Of a DNA stretch of 64,000 bases, positions 27,297-36,757 are shown piece after piece. A program made the translations under genes and the position numbers. Origin of the DNA: Bordetella parapertussis (GTDB taxonomy: Bacteria; Pseudomonadota; Gammaproteobacteria; Burkholderiales; SG8-41); contig CAMDRT010000018.1 in the NCBI GenBank assembly GCA_945906815.1, positions 20,919-84,918 of the forward strand, written 5' to 3'. Position 1 is the first letter of the stretch. Every line of letters begins with the position of its first letter. The notes under the pieces were generated by a model, which saw only the letters and a list, made by a program, of their open reading frames with translations, did not search any database and was not told the origin of the DNA.

Positions 27297-28796
27297 TTAA
27301 ACCGTTTGCAGCGGTCCGCGCGTGCCGACAGCAGGGTACGGGTGCAGCATGTTCAGCGCGATACTTTGATTCGCGGTTTGCACGATGCGTACATGTTCGC
27401 GCTTGAATTCGCGCGCCTGTTGCAAGCCGCAGGAGTGCGCAATCATATCGATTTCTTTGTTCATATTCTTGCAGTAATTAGCCACACGCAGGTATTTTTC
27501 TTCAACCACCAAACCCCGCTGCAAGCGTTTGTTGTGCGTGGTGACACCCGTGGGGCAGGTATTTTGATGGCAGCGCAGCGCCTGTATGCAACCCAGTGCG
27601 AACATAAAACCGCGTGCGGTATTGATGAAATCGGCGCCCACGCACAGCGCCCACGACGCGCGCGCCGAAGTGACCAGCTTGCCCGATGCAACCACGCGGA
27701 TGCGCGATTTCAAATCTGCCTGTAGCAACGAATCCACCACGCGCGGCAAAGCCTCGGCTATCGGCAGCGCCATATGATCGAACAGCGTTTGCGGCGCAGC
27801 ACCGCTGCCGCCTTCCGCGCCATCGATGACCAGAAAATCCGGTGCATACTCAAGGCCACGCCGCAGTATGGCGTCACACAAATCATTGGTGAAGTCCCAG
27901 CCGCCAATTGCCGTTTTCACACCCACTGGGCGCCCGCCAAGCTCGCGCATATACGCGATTTTGTCGAGCAAGTCGTTGACATTGGCGATATCACGATGCC
28001 GGTTGGGGCTGATGGAATCTACCCCGGCGGGTATGCCGCGTATGCGCGCAATTTCCTCGGTAACCTTGGCGCCCGGCAGCACGCCGCCCTTGCCCGGTTT
28101 GGCACCCTGTGAAAGTTTTATTTCAAACGCCTTGACGGACTTGGCGAGTTCTTTAAATTTTTCCGGCGAAAAATTACCCCGCTGATCGCGCATGCCGTAC
28201 TTGGCAGTACCCATTTGCATGATCACATCGCAGTTGCCTGCAAGATGATGCGGGGCGAGTCCGCCCTCCCCGGTATCCATCCAGCAACCCGCCTCTGCCG
28301 CGCCCAGAGACAGGGCGCGCACCGCCGGTTCGGAAATCGCGCCAAAACTCATGCCGCTCACGTTGACGATGGAACGCGCTTCAAACGGCATTTTGCAATA
28401 GCCCTCGCCGATCACCAGCGAGGGCGTGGGGAGACGGTCTTCTTCCAGCACCGGATAGGGGTGATTCACAAACAGTATGTTGCCCGGCTCGCTCAGATCG
28501 TTGGTGGAACCAAAGCCGATAATACCGCCTTCATTTTTAGCTTCTTTGTATACCCAGCCGCGGGTGGCCCGATTAAAGGGCATCTCGTCGCGGTCGCCGG
28601 CGAAAAAATACTGCCGAAAATATTCACCGAGATCTTCAAAGAAAAACCGCAAACGCCCGATCACCGGATAATTGCGCAGTACCGTGTGTTTTTTCTGCGT
28701 AACGTCATGCACAATCGCGATCACCAGCCACGCCACAAACGCTAACGCGGCGAGAGTGCCCAAGCCGTAGGAAATGACACTGACCATGCTGCTCAT
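27297..28796 (-). CDS. FMN-binding glutamate synthase-family protein, membrane anchored
   Basis: A 499-residue protein whose main part is the FMN/Fe-S domain of glutamate synthase (GltB-like): SFGAISEPAVRALSLGA, EIKLSQGAKPGKGGVLPG, DGAEGGSGAAP and CHQNTCPTGVTTH (iron-sulfur cysteines). An N-terminal hydrophobic stretch (GTLAALAFVAWLVIAIV) anchors it to the membrane. The glutaminase domain is absent, as in the stand-alone GltB2-like family. Physiological function is not established. It is divergent from nadC. Confidence 0.85.
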   Translation of the reverse strand: MSSMVSVISYGLGTLAALAFVAWLVIAIVHDVTQKKHTVLRNYPVIGRLRFFFEDLGEYFRQYFFAGDRDEMPFNRATRGWVYKEAKNEGGIIGFGSTNDLSEPGNILFVNHPYPVLEEDRLPTPSLVIGEGYCKMPFEARSIVNVSGMSFGAISEPAVRALSLGAAEAGCWMDTGEGGLAPHHLAGNCDVIMQMGTAKYGMRDQRGNFSPEKFKELAKSVKAFEIKLSQGAKPGKGGVLPGAKVTEEIARIRGIPAGVDSISPNRHRDIANVNDLLDKIAYMRELGGRPVGVKTAIGGWDFTNDLCDAILRRGLEYAPDFLVIDGAEGGSGAAPQTLFDHMALPIAEALPRVVDSLLQADLKSRIRVVASGKLVTSARASWALCVGADFINTARGFMFALGCIQALRCHQNTCPTGVTTHNKRLQRGLVVEEKYLRVANYCKNMNKEIDMIAHSCGLQQAREFKREHVRIVQTANQSIALNMLHPYPAVGTRGPLQTV

Positions 28797-28940
28797 ATGC
28801 GTCTCCGTTGCCCTGCTAGAATCACCGGCATATGCTGCGCGTTGCGGTGTGAGCGGGAAAATCGTTCTGACCAGGGCTGAGCGGGCTGATTTGCCGGTCC
28901 GCCGTGACTTTTATAGCTGTAATTAATATAGAGCAATTTC

Positions 28941-29774
28941 ATGAACATCGCATCTGAAATCGAACGCAATGTGGCCGCCGCCCTGGCCGAAGATGTGGGC
29001 GCGGGCGACTGGACGGCGCAATTGACCAGCGCCACGACGCAAGCGCGCGCCAGCGTGGTGTGCCGGGACACCGCCATCATAGCCGGACGGCCGTGGTTTG
29101 ACGCGGTGTTTCTCGCGCTCGACCCTGCCCTGCGTATTAGCTGGCTGGTCGAAGAGGGGCAGCGTGTGACTCCCAACACACCTTTGTGCACGCTGAGCGG
29201 AAGCGCGCGTGCGCTGCTCAGCGGTGAGCGTGCTGCGCTGAATTTTCTGCAAGCCCTGTCAGCGGTGGCGACGGCCACACGCCGTTATGTGGATGCGGTC
29301 GCAGGTACCGCTGCGGCGATTGTAGATACCCGCAAGACCATGCCGGGCTTGCGCGTGGCGCAAAAATACGCTGTCAAAACCGGCGGCGGCATGAATCACC
29401 GCATGGGCTTGTATGACGCCATATTGATCAAGGAAAACCATATCGCCGCTGCCGGCAGCATCAGCGCCGCGCTCACCGCAGCACTACGCATTGCGCCTGC
29501 CGCAGTGTGGATACAAATCGAAGTGGAAAATTTGCTACAACTCGACCAGGCGCTGGCCGCCGGCGCCACGCTGATACTGCTCGACAACATGAACGTGGAT
29601 CAAATGCGTGCTGCAGTGGCGCGCACCGCCGGGCGCGCGAAACTTGAAGCATCCGGTGGTATTACGCTGGAGAATGTGCATGCCATTGCGCAGTCGGGCG
29701 TGGATCGTATCTCTATCGGTGCGCTGACCAAGGACATCAAGGCGATCGATCTTTCGCTGCGTTTTTTGACGTGA
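28941..29774 (+). CDS. nadC: Nicotinate-nucleotide pyrophosphorylase (quinolinate phosphoribosyltransferase)
   Basis: Converts quinolinate and PRPP to nicotinate mononucleotide in NAD biosynthesis. The 277 residues carry GERAALNFLQALSAVAT, VDTRKTMPGLRVAQKYAV, GGGMNHRMGLYDAILIKENH, and LEASGGITLENVHAIAQSGV with the phosphate-site glycines. Length and motif order are standard. It precedes the first luciferase-like gene on the same strand by 46 bp, but that gene has its own strong AGGAGAAAG site. Confidence 0.95.
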   Translation: MNIASEIERNVAAALAEDVGAGDWTAQLTSATTQARASVVCRDTAIIAGRPWFDAVFLALDPALRISWLVEEGQRVTPNTPLCTLSGSARALLSGERAALNFLQALSAVATATRRYVDAVAGTAAAIVDTRKTMPGLRVAQKYAVKTGGGMNHRMGLYDAILIKENHIAAAGSISAALTAALRIAPAAVWIQIEVENLLQLDQALAAGATLILLDNMNVDQMRAAVARTAGRAKLEASGGITLENVHAIAQSGVDRISIGALTKDIKAIDLSLRFLT

Positions 29775-29820
29775 AGGGTAAACTGAGAAAACGCCCACCC
29801 ATCAACTAGGAGAAAGCAGC

Positions 29821-30879
29821 ATGGAATTCGGGCTCACCTGGGCCAAGCTCGACGAAATGGAATACGTAACGGAGGCGGAGAAGCTGGGCTTCACGCACCT
29901 ATGGGTCACCGACAGCGGCCTCATCCGCTCCGATGCCTTCGTCTTCCTGACGGTCGCCGCGCTGCACACCAAGAGCATGAAGCTCGGCATGGGTGTGGCA
30001 GTGCCCGGACTGCGCCTTGCGCCCACGCTGGCCGCCGGCATAGCCACCCTCAATAGCGTCGCCCCAGGCCGCTGCTTCGTGGCCATGGGCACCGGCAACA
30101 CGGGCATGCGCCTGTTGGGCAGGAAGCCGATGACCTTGAAGAACTTTGAGGTCTATGTGCGCACTGTGCGCAACCTGCTGGACGGCAAGGACGCGGAGTT
30201 CGAGCACAACGGGGAAAAGCATACCATTCGCTTCATGCTCACCGAAAAAGGTTACCGCAATCTGCGCGACCCCATCCCCCTCTACCTTGCCGGCTACGGC
30301 CCCAAGGCACAGGCGCTGGCCGGAGAGATCGCCGACGGCCTCACCACCAACATGCCGCGCGGCGGCACGCTGGAGCAGATCTGGGCCAATGCCAGCAAGG
30401 GCGCAGCGAAAAGCGGCCGTTCCCTGGACAACTTCCACCTCTCGGCGCGAGTGAATTTCGCGGTGTTGGACCCCGGCGAGCCAGTGGACTCCGAGCGCAT
30501 CGTCAATGAGTACGGCCCGGCCATCATGACCGCCATGCACTCCACCATGGATCGGCACCTGGAATACGACGAGGACCCGCCCGAATTTCTGCGGCCGATA
30601 TGGAAGGACTATCTCGAATTTCACATGGCGCGACCGGCCGCCGAACGCCAGAAGATGATGCACGAGAGCCACAACACCTACGTGGCCGCGGACGAGCGGC
30701 GCTTTGTCACACCCGAAGTCATCAAGCGCTTCTGCATCGTGGGCCAGCCGGCCGAAGTGCTGGAGCAGGTGCGCGAACTGGAGCGCAAGGGCGTGCGTCA
30801 ACTGATGTGCAACTTCCCGTTGCAGCGCGGCTACCAGATGGTGCGGGATTACGCGAAGCACATCATCCAGAAACTGTAG
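29821..30879 (+). CDS. Luciferase-like monooxygenase (LLM class flavin oxidoreductase) 1
   Basis: A 352-residue TIM-barrel flavin-dependent oxidoreductase: EAEKLGFTHLWVTDS near the start, then LRLAPTLAAGIATLNSVAPG, MGTGNTGMRLLG and LYLAGYGPKAQALAGEIADG. These are typical of LLM-class enzymes using FMN or F420. The substrate is unknown. AGGAGAAAG lies ahead of the ATG. A second LLM gene follows on the same strand, beginning a group of catabolic-looking genes. Confidence 0.85.
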   Translation: MEFGLTWAKLDEMEYVTEAEKLGFTHLWVTDSGLIRSDAFVFLTVAALHTKSMKLGMGVAVPGLRLAPTLAAGIATLNSVAPGRCFVAMGTGNTGMRLLGRKPMTLKNFEVYVRTVRNLLDGKDAEFEHNGEKHTIRFMLTEKGYRNLRDPIPLYLAGYGPKAQALAGEIADGLTTNMPRGGTLEQIWANASKGAAKSGRSLDNFHLSARVNFAVLDPGEPVDSERIVNEYGPAIMTAMHSTMDRHLEYDEDPPEFLRPIWKDYLEFHMARPAAERQKMMHESHNTYVAADERRFVTPEVIKRFCIVGQPAEVLEQVRELERKGVRQLMCNFPLQRGYQMVRDYAKHIIQKL

Positions 30880-30958
30880 GCCGGTGCTGGCGGTCGGGGT
30901 GAACCCGCCCCGCTGCCGCTATCCTTCCATATCTAGCGCAGGCGAAAGGGAGACGTAA

Positions 30959-32014
30959 ATGAGTGGCGTAAAAGCGGGAATCATGGTCAGCAACCAGCAG
31001 TTCGAAGGGGTGGATATGGTGAGTGCCCTGGAGGAGCAGATTGTGATGGTGCGGCTGGCGCGGGACCGCGGGTGGGATTCATTTTTCGCGGGGCAGCACT
31101 ATCTGAACGAGGGCGGCAACCAGGGGCTGCAACTGGTGCCCTACCTGGCCCGTCTGGCCGCGGATGCGGGGGACATGACGCTAGGGGTGGGGCTGCTGTT
31201 GCTGCCGCTGCACAACCCCGTCTACACCGCAGAGACCATTGCTACTCTGGACGTGATTTCCCGTGGCAACATGGTATTCGGCGTGGGCTTGGGCTACCGC
31301 ACTGCCGAGTTCGAAGCCTTCGGCGTGCGCAAAGGGCAGCGGGTGCAGCGTTTCGAGGAATGCCTGACTATCGCCAAACGGCTGTGGACTGAGGACAAGG
31401 TGAGCTACGAGAGTGACACCTGCATACTGCGTGATGCGCACCTCTCGCTAAAGTGCGTGCAGAAGCCCCACCCGCCGATCTGGTTTGCCGCCAAGCATGC
31501 CAGCGCCATTCGTCGCGCTGCGCAACTGGGGGACTGCCTCTACCACAGTCCCAAGGCCACCCTGGCCACCCACAAAGAGCGGTTGACGCTCTACAAGGAC
31601 GAATTGCACAAGGTGGGCAAACCCCTGCCGAAGGAAAACCCCTGTCGCATCGAGATTTATTGTGCGAAGAGCCGCGCCGCCGCAATGGAATTAGGGGCAC
31701 CCTATATTTCAGAAAAGTACAAGGCTTACGCCCAGTGGGAGAGCGATAAGGTCATGCCGGAACACGAGCGCATTAACAAGTCGTTTGAGGATCTGGTTCA
31801 GGACCGCTTCGTGATCGGCTCGCCGGAGGACTGCTGGCATCAGCTGCAGCCCTACATCGAGGAACTGGGGGTGACCCACTTCGTGTTCCGCACACACTTC
31901 CTCGGCATGCCGCTCTCCAACGCCTTGGCCAGCATGCGGCTGATGTCCGAGGAATTACTGCCAGCCTTGCACGCCGCCAAGCCCACGCCGCTGGAGAAGA
32001 TCACCGCGGCCTGA
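30959..32014 (+). CDS. Luciferase-like monooxygenase (LLM class flavin oxidoreductase) 2
   Basis: A 351-residue LLM-class protein only distantly like its neighbour. Typical features: ARDRGWDSFFAGQHYLNEGG, LGVGLLLLPLHNPVYTAE, ATLDVISRGNMVFGVGLGYR and a KPHPPIWFAAKHASAIRR segment. It could supply or share a reduced flavin pathway with the gene before it. It ends convergent with the TctC-type binding protein, 23 bp away. Confidence 0.85.
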   Translation: MSGVKAGIMVSNQQFEGVDMVSALEEQIVMVRLARDRGWDSFFAGQHYLNEGGNQGLQLVPYLARLAADAGDMTLGVGLLLLPLHNPVYTAETIATLDVISRGNMVFGVGLGYRTAEFEAFGVRKGQRVQRFEECLTIAKRLWTEDKVSYESDTCILRDAHLSLKCVQKPHPPIWFAAKHASAIRRAAQLGDCLYHSPKATLATHKERLTLYKDELHKVGKPLPKENPCRIEIYCAKSRAAAMELGAPYISEKYKAYAQWESDKVMPEHERINKSFEDLVQDRFVIGSPEDCWHQLQPYIEELGVTHFVFRTHFLGMPLSNALASMRLMSEELLPALHAAKPTPLEKITAA

Positions 32015-32037
32015 TACCGCGCAGCTTGAGTAGCTGG

Positions 32038-33006
32038 CTAATCAATCCTGATCCCGGTTTCCTTGCGGATGCGCACCCACCTGGCGTAATCCTGCTGCAG
32101 TCTGCGCGTGAAGTCCTCAGCGCTGCCGGGAATCACTTCAGCGCCGACGTTCTCAAATGCTACACGCGTGCGCGGCTGTGCGATGACGGCGTCGACTGCA
32201 TCGCGCAGCTTTTGCACCACTTCCTTGGGCGTTGCAGCCGGAATGGCAAGCGTGGTCCACGTCGAGTAATCGTAGCCGCGCAGCCCCGAGGCGTCGATCG
32301 TCGGCACTTCAGGCAAAAGCTTCGAGCGCTGTGGCGTGGTCACCGCAAGTGCGCGGAGTCTGCCGGCTTTGATAAACGGTCCCGCCGAACTGACCTGGTC
32401 GAATGTCAGGTGGATCTGCCCGCTTACGATGGCGACCGATGCAGCGGCGCCACCTTTGTAGGGCACGTGCGTGAACTTAACCTGCGCCATCGACTGAAAC
32501 AACTCACCCATCAGGTGTGTGCCGGACCCCTGGCCTGCCGAACCCATCAACAGCGAGCCGGGTTGCGCCTTTGCCAACGCGATGATCTCCTTGACGCTGC
32601 GCACCGGCATCGAGGGGTGGACGAGCAGTGCACTCGGCACCAGAGAAATGAGCGAGGTGTACACAAAGTCGCGCAGCGGCTGGTAATCGATATCGTCGTG
32701 AAACACCGGCTGCGACACGAGCGTACCGGGCGCGCCGAGGAGGAGCGTGTAACCGTCGGGCGGCGATTTGGCGACCTGAGTGGAACCGATTCTGCCTCCC
32801 GCGCCGCCGCGGTTTTCGACGATCACGGGCTGCCCGAGAACTTCCGTCAGTCCAGGCGCGATGACCCGCGCCGTGATGTCGATGTTTCCGCTGGGAGCGA
32901 ACGGGACGACGATGCGTATCGGTTTGGACGGGTAGCCTTGGCCATAGGGGATTGCGGGTGCAAGCAACCACATTCCACCCAGCGCGAGCCACAGGGGCTT
33001 GGTCAT
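32038..33006 (-). CDS. Tripartite tricarboxylate transporter (Bug/TctC-type) binding protein
   Basis: A periplasmic binding protein of the Bug family, abundant in betaproteobacteria, 322 residues. The start at 33006 is preferred because GGAG lies six bases upstream and it places a signal peptide (LALGGMWLLAPAIPYGQG) at the amino end. IVVPFAPSGNIDITARVIAPG and RGGAGGRIGSTQVAKSPPDG are diagnostic. No TctA or TctB membrane genes are nearby, as is usual for orphan Bug proteins. It may bind a carboxylated aromatic or related acid for the adjacent catabolic genes. Confidence 0.87.
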   Translation of the reverse strand: MTKPLWLALGGMWLLAPAIPYGQGYPSKPIRIVVPFAPSGNIDITARVIAPGLTEVLGQPVIVENRGGAGGRIGSTQVAKSPPDGYTLLLGAPGTLVSQPVFHDDIDYQPLRDFVYTSLISLVPSALLVHPSMPVRSVKEIIALAKAQPGSLLMGSAGQGSGTHLMGELFQSMAQVKFTHVPYKGGAAASVAIVSGQIHLTFDQVSSAGPFIKAGRLRALAVTTPQRSKLLPEVPTIDASGLRGYDYSTWTTLAIPAATPKEVVQKLRDAVDAVIAQPRTRVAFENVGAEVIPGSAEDFTRRLQQDYARWVRIRKETGIRID

Positions 33007-33079
33007 GCAGTTCTCCACGGTAGGTCTGAAAGCATGGGGGCACTGTGTCCCCATGTTTCTCGACAAGGTCTCTCCCCTG

Positions 33080-34114
33080 CTATTTCTGCAGATTCGAAAC
33101 AGGTGATATTTTATACAGTTCCTGAACGTTTTGACTTAACAGCCGACGCTTTACGTCCGCTGCAAGATGCCCAAGGTCCCGTTCGATGACCTCACGTGAA
33201 TGGGGCCAGGTGGAATTGGGATGCGGGTAGTCGTTCGACCACATGCAGTTCTTTGTTCCCCAGTGCCCCACCATCATCCTTGAAGGCGGGTCATTGAAGA
33301 ATGTGGCGTAAATCTGTCGGTCGAAATATTGGCTGGGATTCAATTTCATCTGGGATTGAATACCACCGCGAGACCAGTATTTGTCAAACTGGGACATGAC
33401 AAACGGCAGCCAACTGATTTCGTTTTCAACGAGAACAATCTTCAGGCCCGGAAATCGTTCCAGCGCACCACCGGCAATAAGCCCAGACAGTGCGTTGGAT
33501 GCATAGAGCAGTTTATCGTTGACGACGTAAGGGAAATAGATATGGGCAATGCGTGGCGTAACCTGGCGCGGAAACGCGTACGGCTTGCCGGTCAGGATAT
33601 GCAAGCTGATCGGCATATCCAGTTCCTGGGCCGCAGCCCACAGACGGTCATAATGATCGCCATGAAACGGCAAATCGTCTGGGGGAACCTGCCACACCAT
33701 TGCGCCGCGCAGGCCAGACTTTTTGCAACGCTCCAGTTCGCTAACCGCATGGGGAATGTTATAGCAGGATAAGTTCGCTATCCCGAACAGCCGCTCAGGT
33801 GCGGCTGAACAATATTCGATGATCCAATCGTTGTAGACGCGAAAACACGCCTCCTGCAACGCAACGTCCGTCAATCCATACAGGTCAAGACAAAAGCTGG
33901 GATAAAGAATCTCCCCACTGACCCCGTCCTCCGCCATTTCGAAAACTCTTGCTTGGGGATCATGGCCGCCCGGGCGCGCCTGGAACTGGCCGCCTACCTT
34001 GATCTCCGGGAACACCGGCGCTCTATCCTTAAAGGCATCGGGTAGCCGTTTTTTCCACAGCTGCGGATCTTCTATGACATGCGAATCCGCTGAAAGAAGA
34101 AGTTCATCGCTCAT
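33080..34114 (-). CDS. Amidohydrolase 2 family protein (ACMSD-like)
   Basis: A 344-residue metal-dependent hydrolase or decarboxylase. SADSHVIEDP gives the first metal ligands (D-x-H in place of the usual H-x-H), MPISLHILTG the next histidine, and CMWSNDYPHPNSTWPHS the final aspartate. Members of this family decarboxylate or hydrolyse aromatic ring-fission products. It is transcribed toward the Bug protein gene and probably forms a unit with it. The substrate is unknown. Confidence 0.82.
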   Translation of the reverse strand: MSDELLLSADSHVIEDPQLWKKRLPDAFKDRAPVFPEIKVGGQFQARPGGHDPQARVFEMAEDGVSGEILYPSFCLDLYGLTDVALQEACFRVYNDWIIEYCSAAPERLFGIANLSCYNIPHAVSELERCKKSGLRGAMVWQVPPDDLPFHGDHYDRLWAAAQELDMPISLHILTGKPYAFPRQVTPRIAHIYFPYVVNDKLLYASNALSGLIAGGALERFPGLKIVLVENEISWLPFVMSQFDKYWSRGGIQSQMKLNPSQYFDRQIYATFFNDPPSRMMVGHWGTKNCMWSNDYPHPNSTWPHSREVIERDLGHLAADVKRRLLSQNVQELYKISPVSNLQK

Positions 34115-34385
34115 TATAGGTTGCTCCTTGCTGCAAAATAATGCTACCTCGAGAGTACGAGCTCCGCACTGTGCGAGTCCTTGAAGCTCGCCTTGCCATC
34201 AAGGATAACAAAGAAATGATCCGCCTTCAGATAACCTAGCCTTTCGTTGGCGACCAGCCACAGGCCTTGGCTCACGCAACTCCCATCCGCATCGCCCGCT
34301 TATTGTCGCTCAGCCGGTCGGTCCGGCGTAAGGGTCGATTCTGCGCAAGATGGGTTACACTGGCTGCAGTCGAACAGGAGCAGAC
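34115..34385. promoter_or_regulatory. Divergent intergenic region, amidohydrolase / Rid-family gene
   Basis: About 270 bp with no convincing gene. The only firm signal is AGGAG near 34376-34380, which serves the Rid-family ATG. No clear promoter or operator could be assigned by eye. Confidence 0.3.
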
Positions 34386-34745
34386 ATGGGCATAAAGCGA
34401 ATTCCGGGCGCGCACCGCGCCAGCTTCAGCAAGGCGGTGGAGGTCAGTGGACCGGGGCGGACGGTGTACGTATCGGGGCACCTCGCCCCCGGCCGCTCGA
34501 TGGCCGAGCAGACGAACGGGTGCTTCGACCAGATCGAGGCCGCACTCGGGGCCGTCGGCGGTACGCTCGAGCACGTCGTGCGCATCACCGCCTGGCTGAC
34601 GAGCCTGGACGAGTACGCCGAATACGCACGCGTGCGCGGCGAGCGCTTCGCTGCTAACCTGCCTGCGAGCGCGGCCGTCCAGGTCGCGGGCCTGCTACAG
34701 GGCGCCCTCATCGAAATCGACGCGGTCGCCTTTATCCCTGATTGA
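34386..34745 (+). CDS. Rid-family (RidA/YjgF-like) protein
   Basis: A small 119-residue protein of the Rid fold: VYVSGHLAPG, CFDQIEAALGAVGGTLEHVV and RITAWLTSLDEYAEYARVR lead to the end QGALIEIDAVAFIPD. True RidA enamine deaminases have an arginine shortly before this last strand (usually in VARLP); here the matching segment is VQVAGLLQG, with no arginine. It therefore looks like a non-RidA Rid subgroup, without the classic deaminase residue. The start ATG follows AGGAG at normal spacing. Confidence 0.8.
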   Translation: MGIKRIPGAHRASFSKAVEVSGPGRTVYVSGHLAPGRSMAEQTNGCFDQIEAALGAVGGTLEHVVRITAWLTSLDEYAEYARVRGERFAANLPASAAVQVAGLLQGALIEIDAVAFIPD

Positions 34746-34796
34746 AACTCCTCGGATGCGGAGAGCGAAATAGACTGCCTTCCCGTTACAGCAGCA

Positions 34797-35561
34797 TCAG
34801 CGCGACGCAGACTCCATCATCCCCTTTTGCAACAGCGGCCCGGCCTCCGGCGAGGTGACGAACTTGATCAATGCTCTGGCCACGTCCTGTTCCATCGAGG
34901 CCGCCATGATGGCGATGGCGAACACGACGTATTCGTGGAGGTCACCCGGGAGGTTACCCACGTAATCGGTACCGGCAACCGGCTTGCTCACGTTGAGCTG
35001 CTGGATCGCTATTTCCGCTTCGCCGCGTGCCACGTAGCCAGCGGCGGGGCCGCCTTCTGAACGCACCGTCTTGGATTTCATGTGCTCGGTGATGCCGAGC
35101 TTTTCGATCGCTCGCACTGCGACGCTACCACTGCCGCCGAACGAATAGCAGATCGACCTGGCATCGAGCAGCGTCTGCTTGAAGGCTTCTGGCGTGCTGA
35201 TGTCGGGCCAGGGCGCGCCGGACTTGACGGAAAGGCCGACCGCCGCGCGCGCGAAAACCCTGCTGGAGCCCTCTACGGCCTTGCCACCCTTGACGACGCG
35301 GTCCATTGGCTCCCCGTAGAGCGCTATCAGGTCGGGCGGAGCATTGGAGACGAGCGTTTGCGCCTGTGTAGCCGCGGTCTCCTGGGTGACGGTCACTTTA
35401 TGGCCGGTTAGTCGGGTGAACGCGGGAGCGAGCTCGTTCCACGCCGACATCGATCCCATGGACGCCCGGACGATGAGGTCGGCAGCCTGCGCCGGGCGCT
35501 GACCTGCTGCGCTAGGCGCGACAATACAGGTCCCAGCCAGCAAGTTCAGCCATTGCCTCAT
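34797..35561 (-). CDS. Periplasmic substrate-binding protein (PBP2-type, molybdate/sulfate-like)
   Basis: A 254-residue exported binding protein. The signal segment (LNLLAGTCIVAPSAAG) is followed by ADLIVRASMGSMSAWNELAP and TRLTGHKVTVTQET, a ModA-like PBP2 opening. The rest (PPDLIALYGEPMDRVVKGG, YSFGGSGSVAVRAIEKLG) is in line. The ATG at 35561 is chosen because it places the signal correctly and leaves a 23-base gap to the dehydrogenase gene; a longer frame runs into that gene. No permease is nearby, so the ligand is unknown. Confidence 0.72.
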   Translation of the reverse strand: MRQWLNLLAGTCIVAPSAAGQRPAQAADLIVRASMGSMSAWNELAPAFTRLTGHKVTVTQETAATQAQTLVSNAPPDLIALYGEPMDRVVKGGKAVEGSSRVFARAAVGLSVKSGAPWPDISTPEAFKQTLLDARSICYSFGGSGSVAVRAIEKLGITEHMKSKTVRSEGGPAAGYVARGEAEIAIQQLNVSKPVAGTDYVGNLPGDLHEYVVFAIAIMAASMEQDVARALIKFVTSPEAGPLLQKGMMESASR

Positions 35562-35584
35562 GGTCCGCGTAACTTGTCGGACGC

Positions 35585-36757
35585 TCAAGCCGCCGCTTCC
35601 AGTATCTTTAGTATCTGCTCGGGCGAAGTAATCTTGAGCGGATTCGCGTGCAGCGCCTTGTCGTGCATGGCGGTGGTTGCGATCGACGCGTACTGTTCCG
35701 GGCTGATGCCTACCTCTGCAAGGCGGCGCGGCAGTCCGAGCTCGCCGATAAAATTTTCCAGCACGTCGGCCGCATCTTCGCCGGGATGCCCGAGCGCTGC
35801 GGCCACCAGTTGCTGGCGCTCCGCATTGGCGCTGCGGTTGTAGCGCAGCACGTGCGGCAGCATCACGCACGAGGTGTAGCCGTGTGGCACGCCGCAAGAG
35901 CCGCCGAGCGCGTGACCGATGGCATGGCTCGCGCCCATTTCCACCCCGCCGTGGCGCCCCGCAATCGCGAGCCAGATGCCGTAGAAACTCTCGAGCCGCG
36001 CATCCAGATCAGCGGGATCGCGCTTCGTCCTGAGCAGCGATGACCCCAACAACTTCAGCGCTTGCTGATACAGGCCGTCGCTGATGGGATTGGATCGCGG
36101 CGAGCACAAGCCCTCGGTTGCATGGTCGATGGCGCGCACGCCGCTCGACAGCCACACCCACAGCGGCGTATGCACGGTCGGCGCCGGATCGAAGATGACG
36201 GTGCGCGCAATCATCTGCGGGTTCCCCCCGTGACTGAACTTGCGCTTGACGCGCTCGTCCGTGGCGCCACCCCCGGTGGTGAGCTCGCCCGCCGACAGCG
36301 TGGTCGGTAGGGCAATCTGGCCGATGCGCGGCCCCTCGTACTGTGGCGTGTAGCGCGTGCCGTCGGGCTTGGTGATAGCGCGAAAGCGGTCGAAACCGTC
36401 CACATCGGTGATGCCGTGGTGCAGACACAGCCGCACCATCTTACCGCCCTCGGTTACTGAGCCGCCGCCGAAAGTTACCACCAGGTCGGCGCCGGCGGAA
36501 CGCGCCAGCTGCGCCGCTTCCAGCACCGCCGAACGCGGCGTGAAGGGCGGGATACTGTCGTAGGTGCCCGCGTAGCGACCGCCGAGCGCCGCGCGTACCT
36601 TCTCGACCTCGTCAGTGGTGCGGTTCATGGTGCCGCTGACGACGAGAAACACCCGGCTCGCACCGATGCGTTCAACCTCGGCCGCCAGTGCCAGCGCAGC
36701 CGGTTTACCGTAGACCAGCCGTTCCAACGCCGGAAACTCGAAAACATCCTCGCGCAT
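35585..36757 (-). CDS. Iron-containing alcohol dehydrogenase, maleylacetate reductase-like
   Basis: A 390-residue group III dehydrogenase. TFGGGSVTEGGKMVRL binds the nucleotide; ALPTTLSAGELTTGGGATDE and SGVRAIDHATEGLCSPRSN follow. Metal-ligand histidines are in MGASHAIGHALGGSCGVPHG. The pattern is closest to maleylacetate reductases, which feed hydroxyquinol-type ring-cleavage products toward 3-oxoadipate. The ATG at 36757 has GGAGAG eight bases upstream and is preferred to the GTG at 36766. With the thiolase at 16.4 kb, a 3-oxoadipate pathway is conceivable but not proven. Confidence 0.82.
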   Translation of the reverse strand: MREDVFEFPALERLVYGKPAALALAAEVERIGASRVFLVVSGTMNRTTDEVEKVRAALGGRYAGTYDSIPPFTPRSAVLEAAQLARSAGADLVVTFGGGSVTEGGKMVRLCLHHGITDVDGFDRFRAITKPDGTRYTPQYEGPRIGQIALPTTLSAGELTTGGGATDERVKRKFSHGGNPQMIARTVIFDPAPTVHTPLWVWLSSGVRAIDHATEGLCSPRSNPISDGLYQQALKLLGSSLLRTKRDPADLDARLESFYGIWLAIAGRHGGVEMGASHAIGHALGGSCGVPHGYTSCVMLPHVLRYNRSANAERQQLVAAALGHPGEDAADVLENFIGELGLPRRLAEVGISPEQYASIATTAMHDKALHANPLKITSPEQILKILEAAA

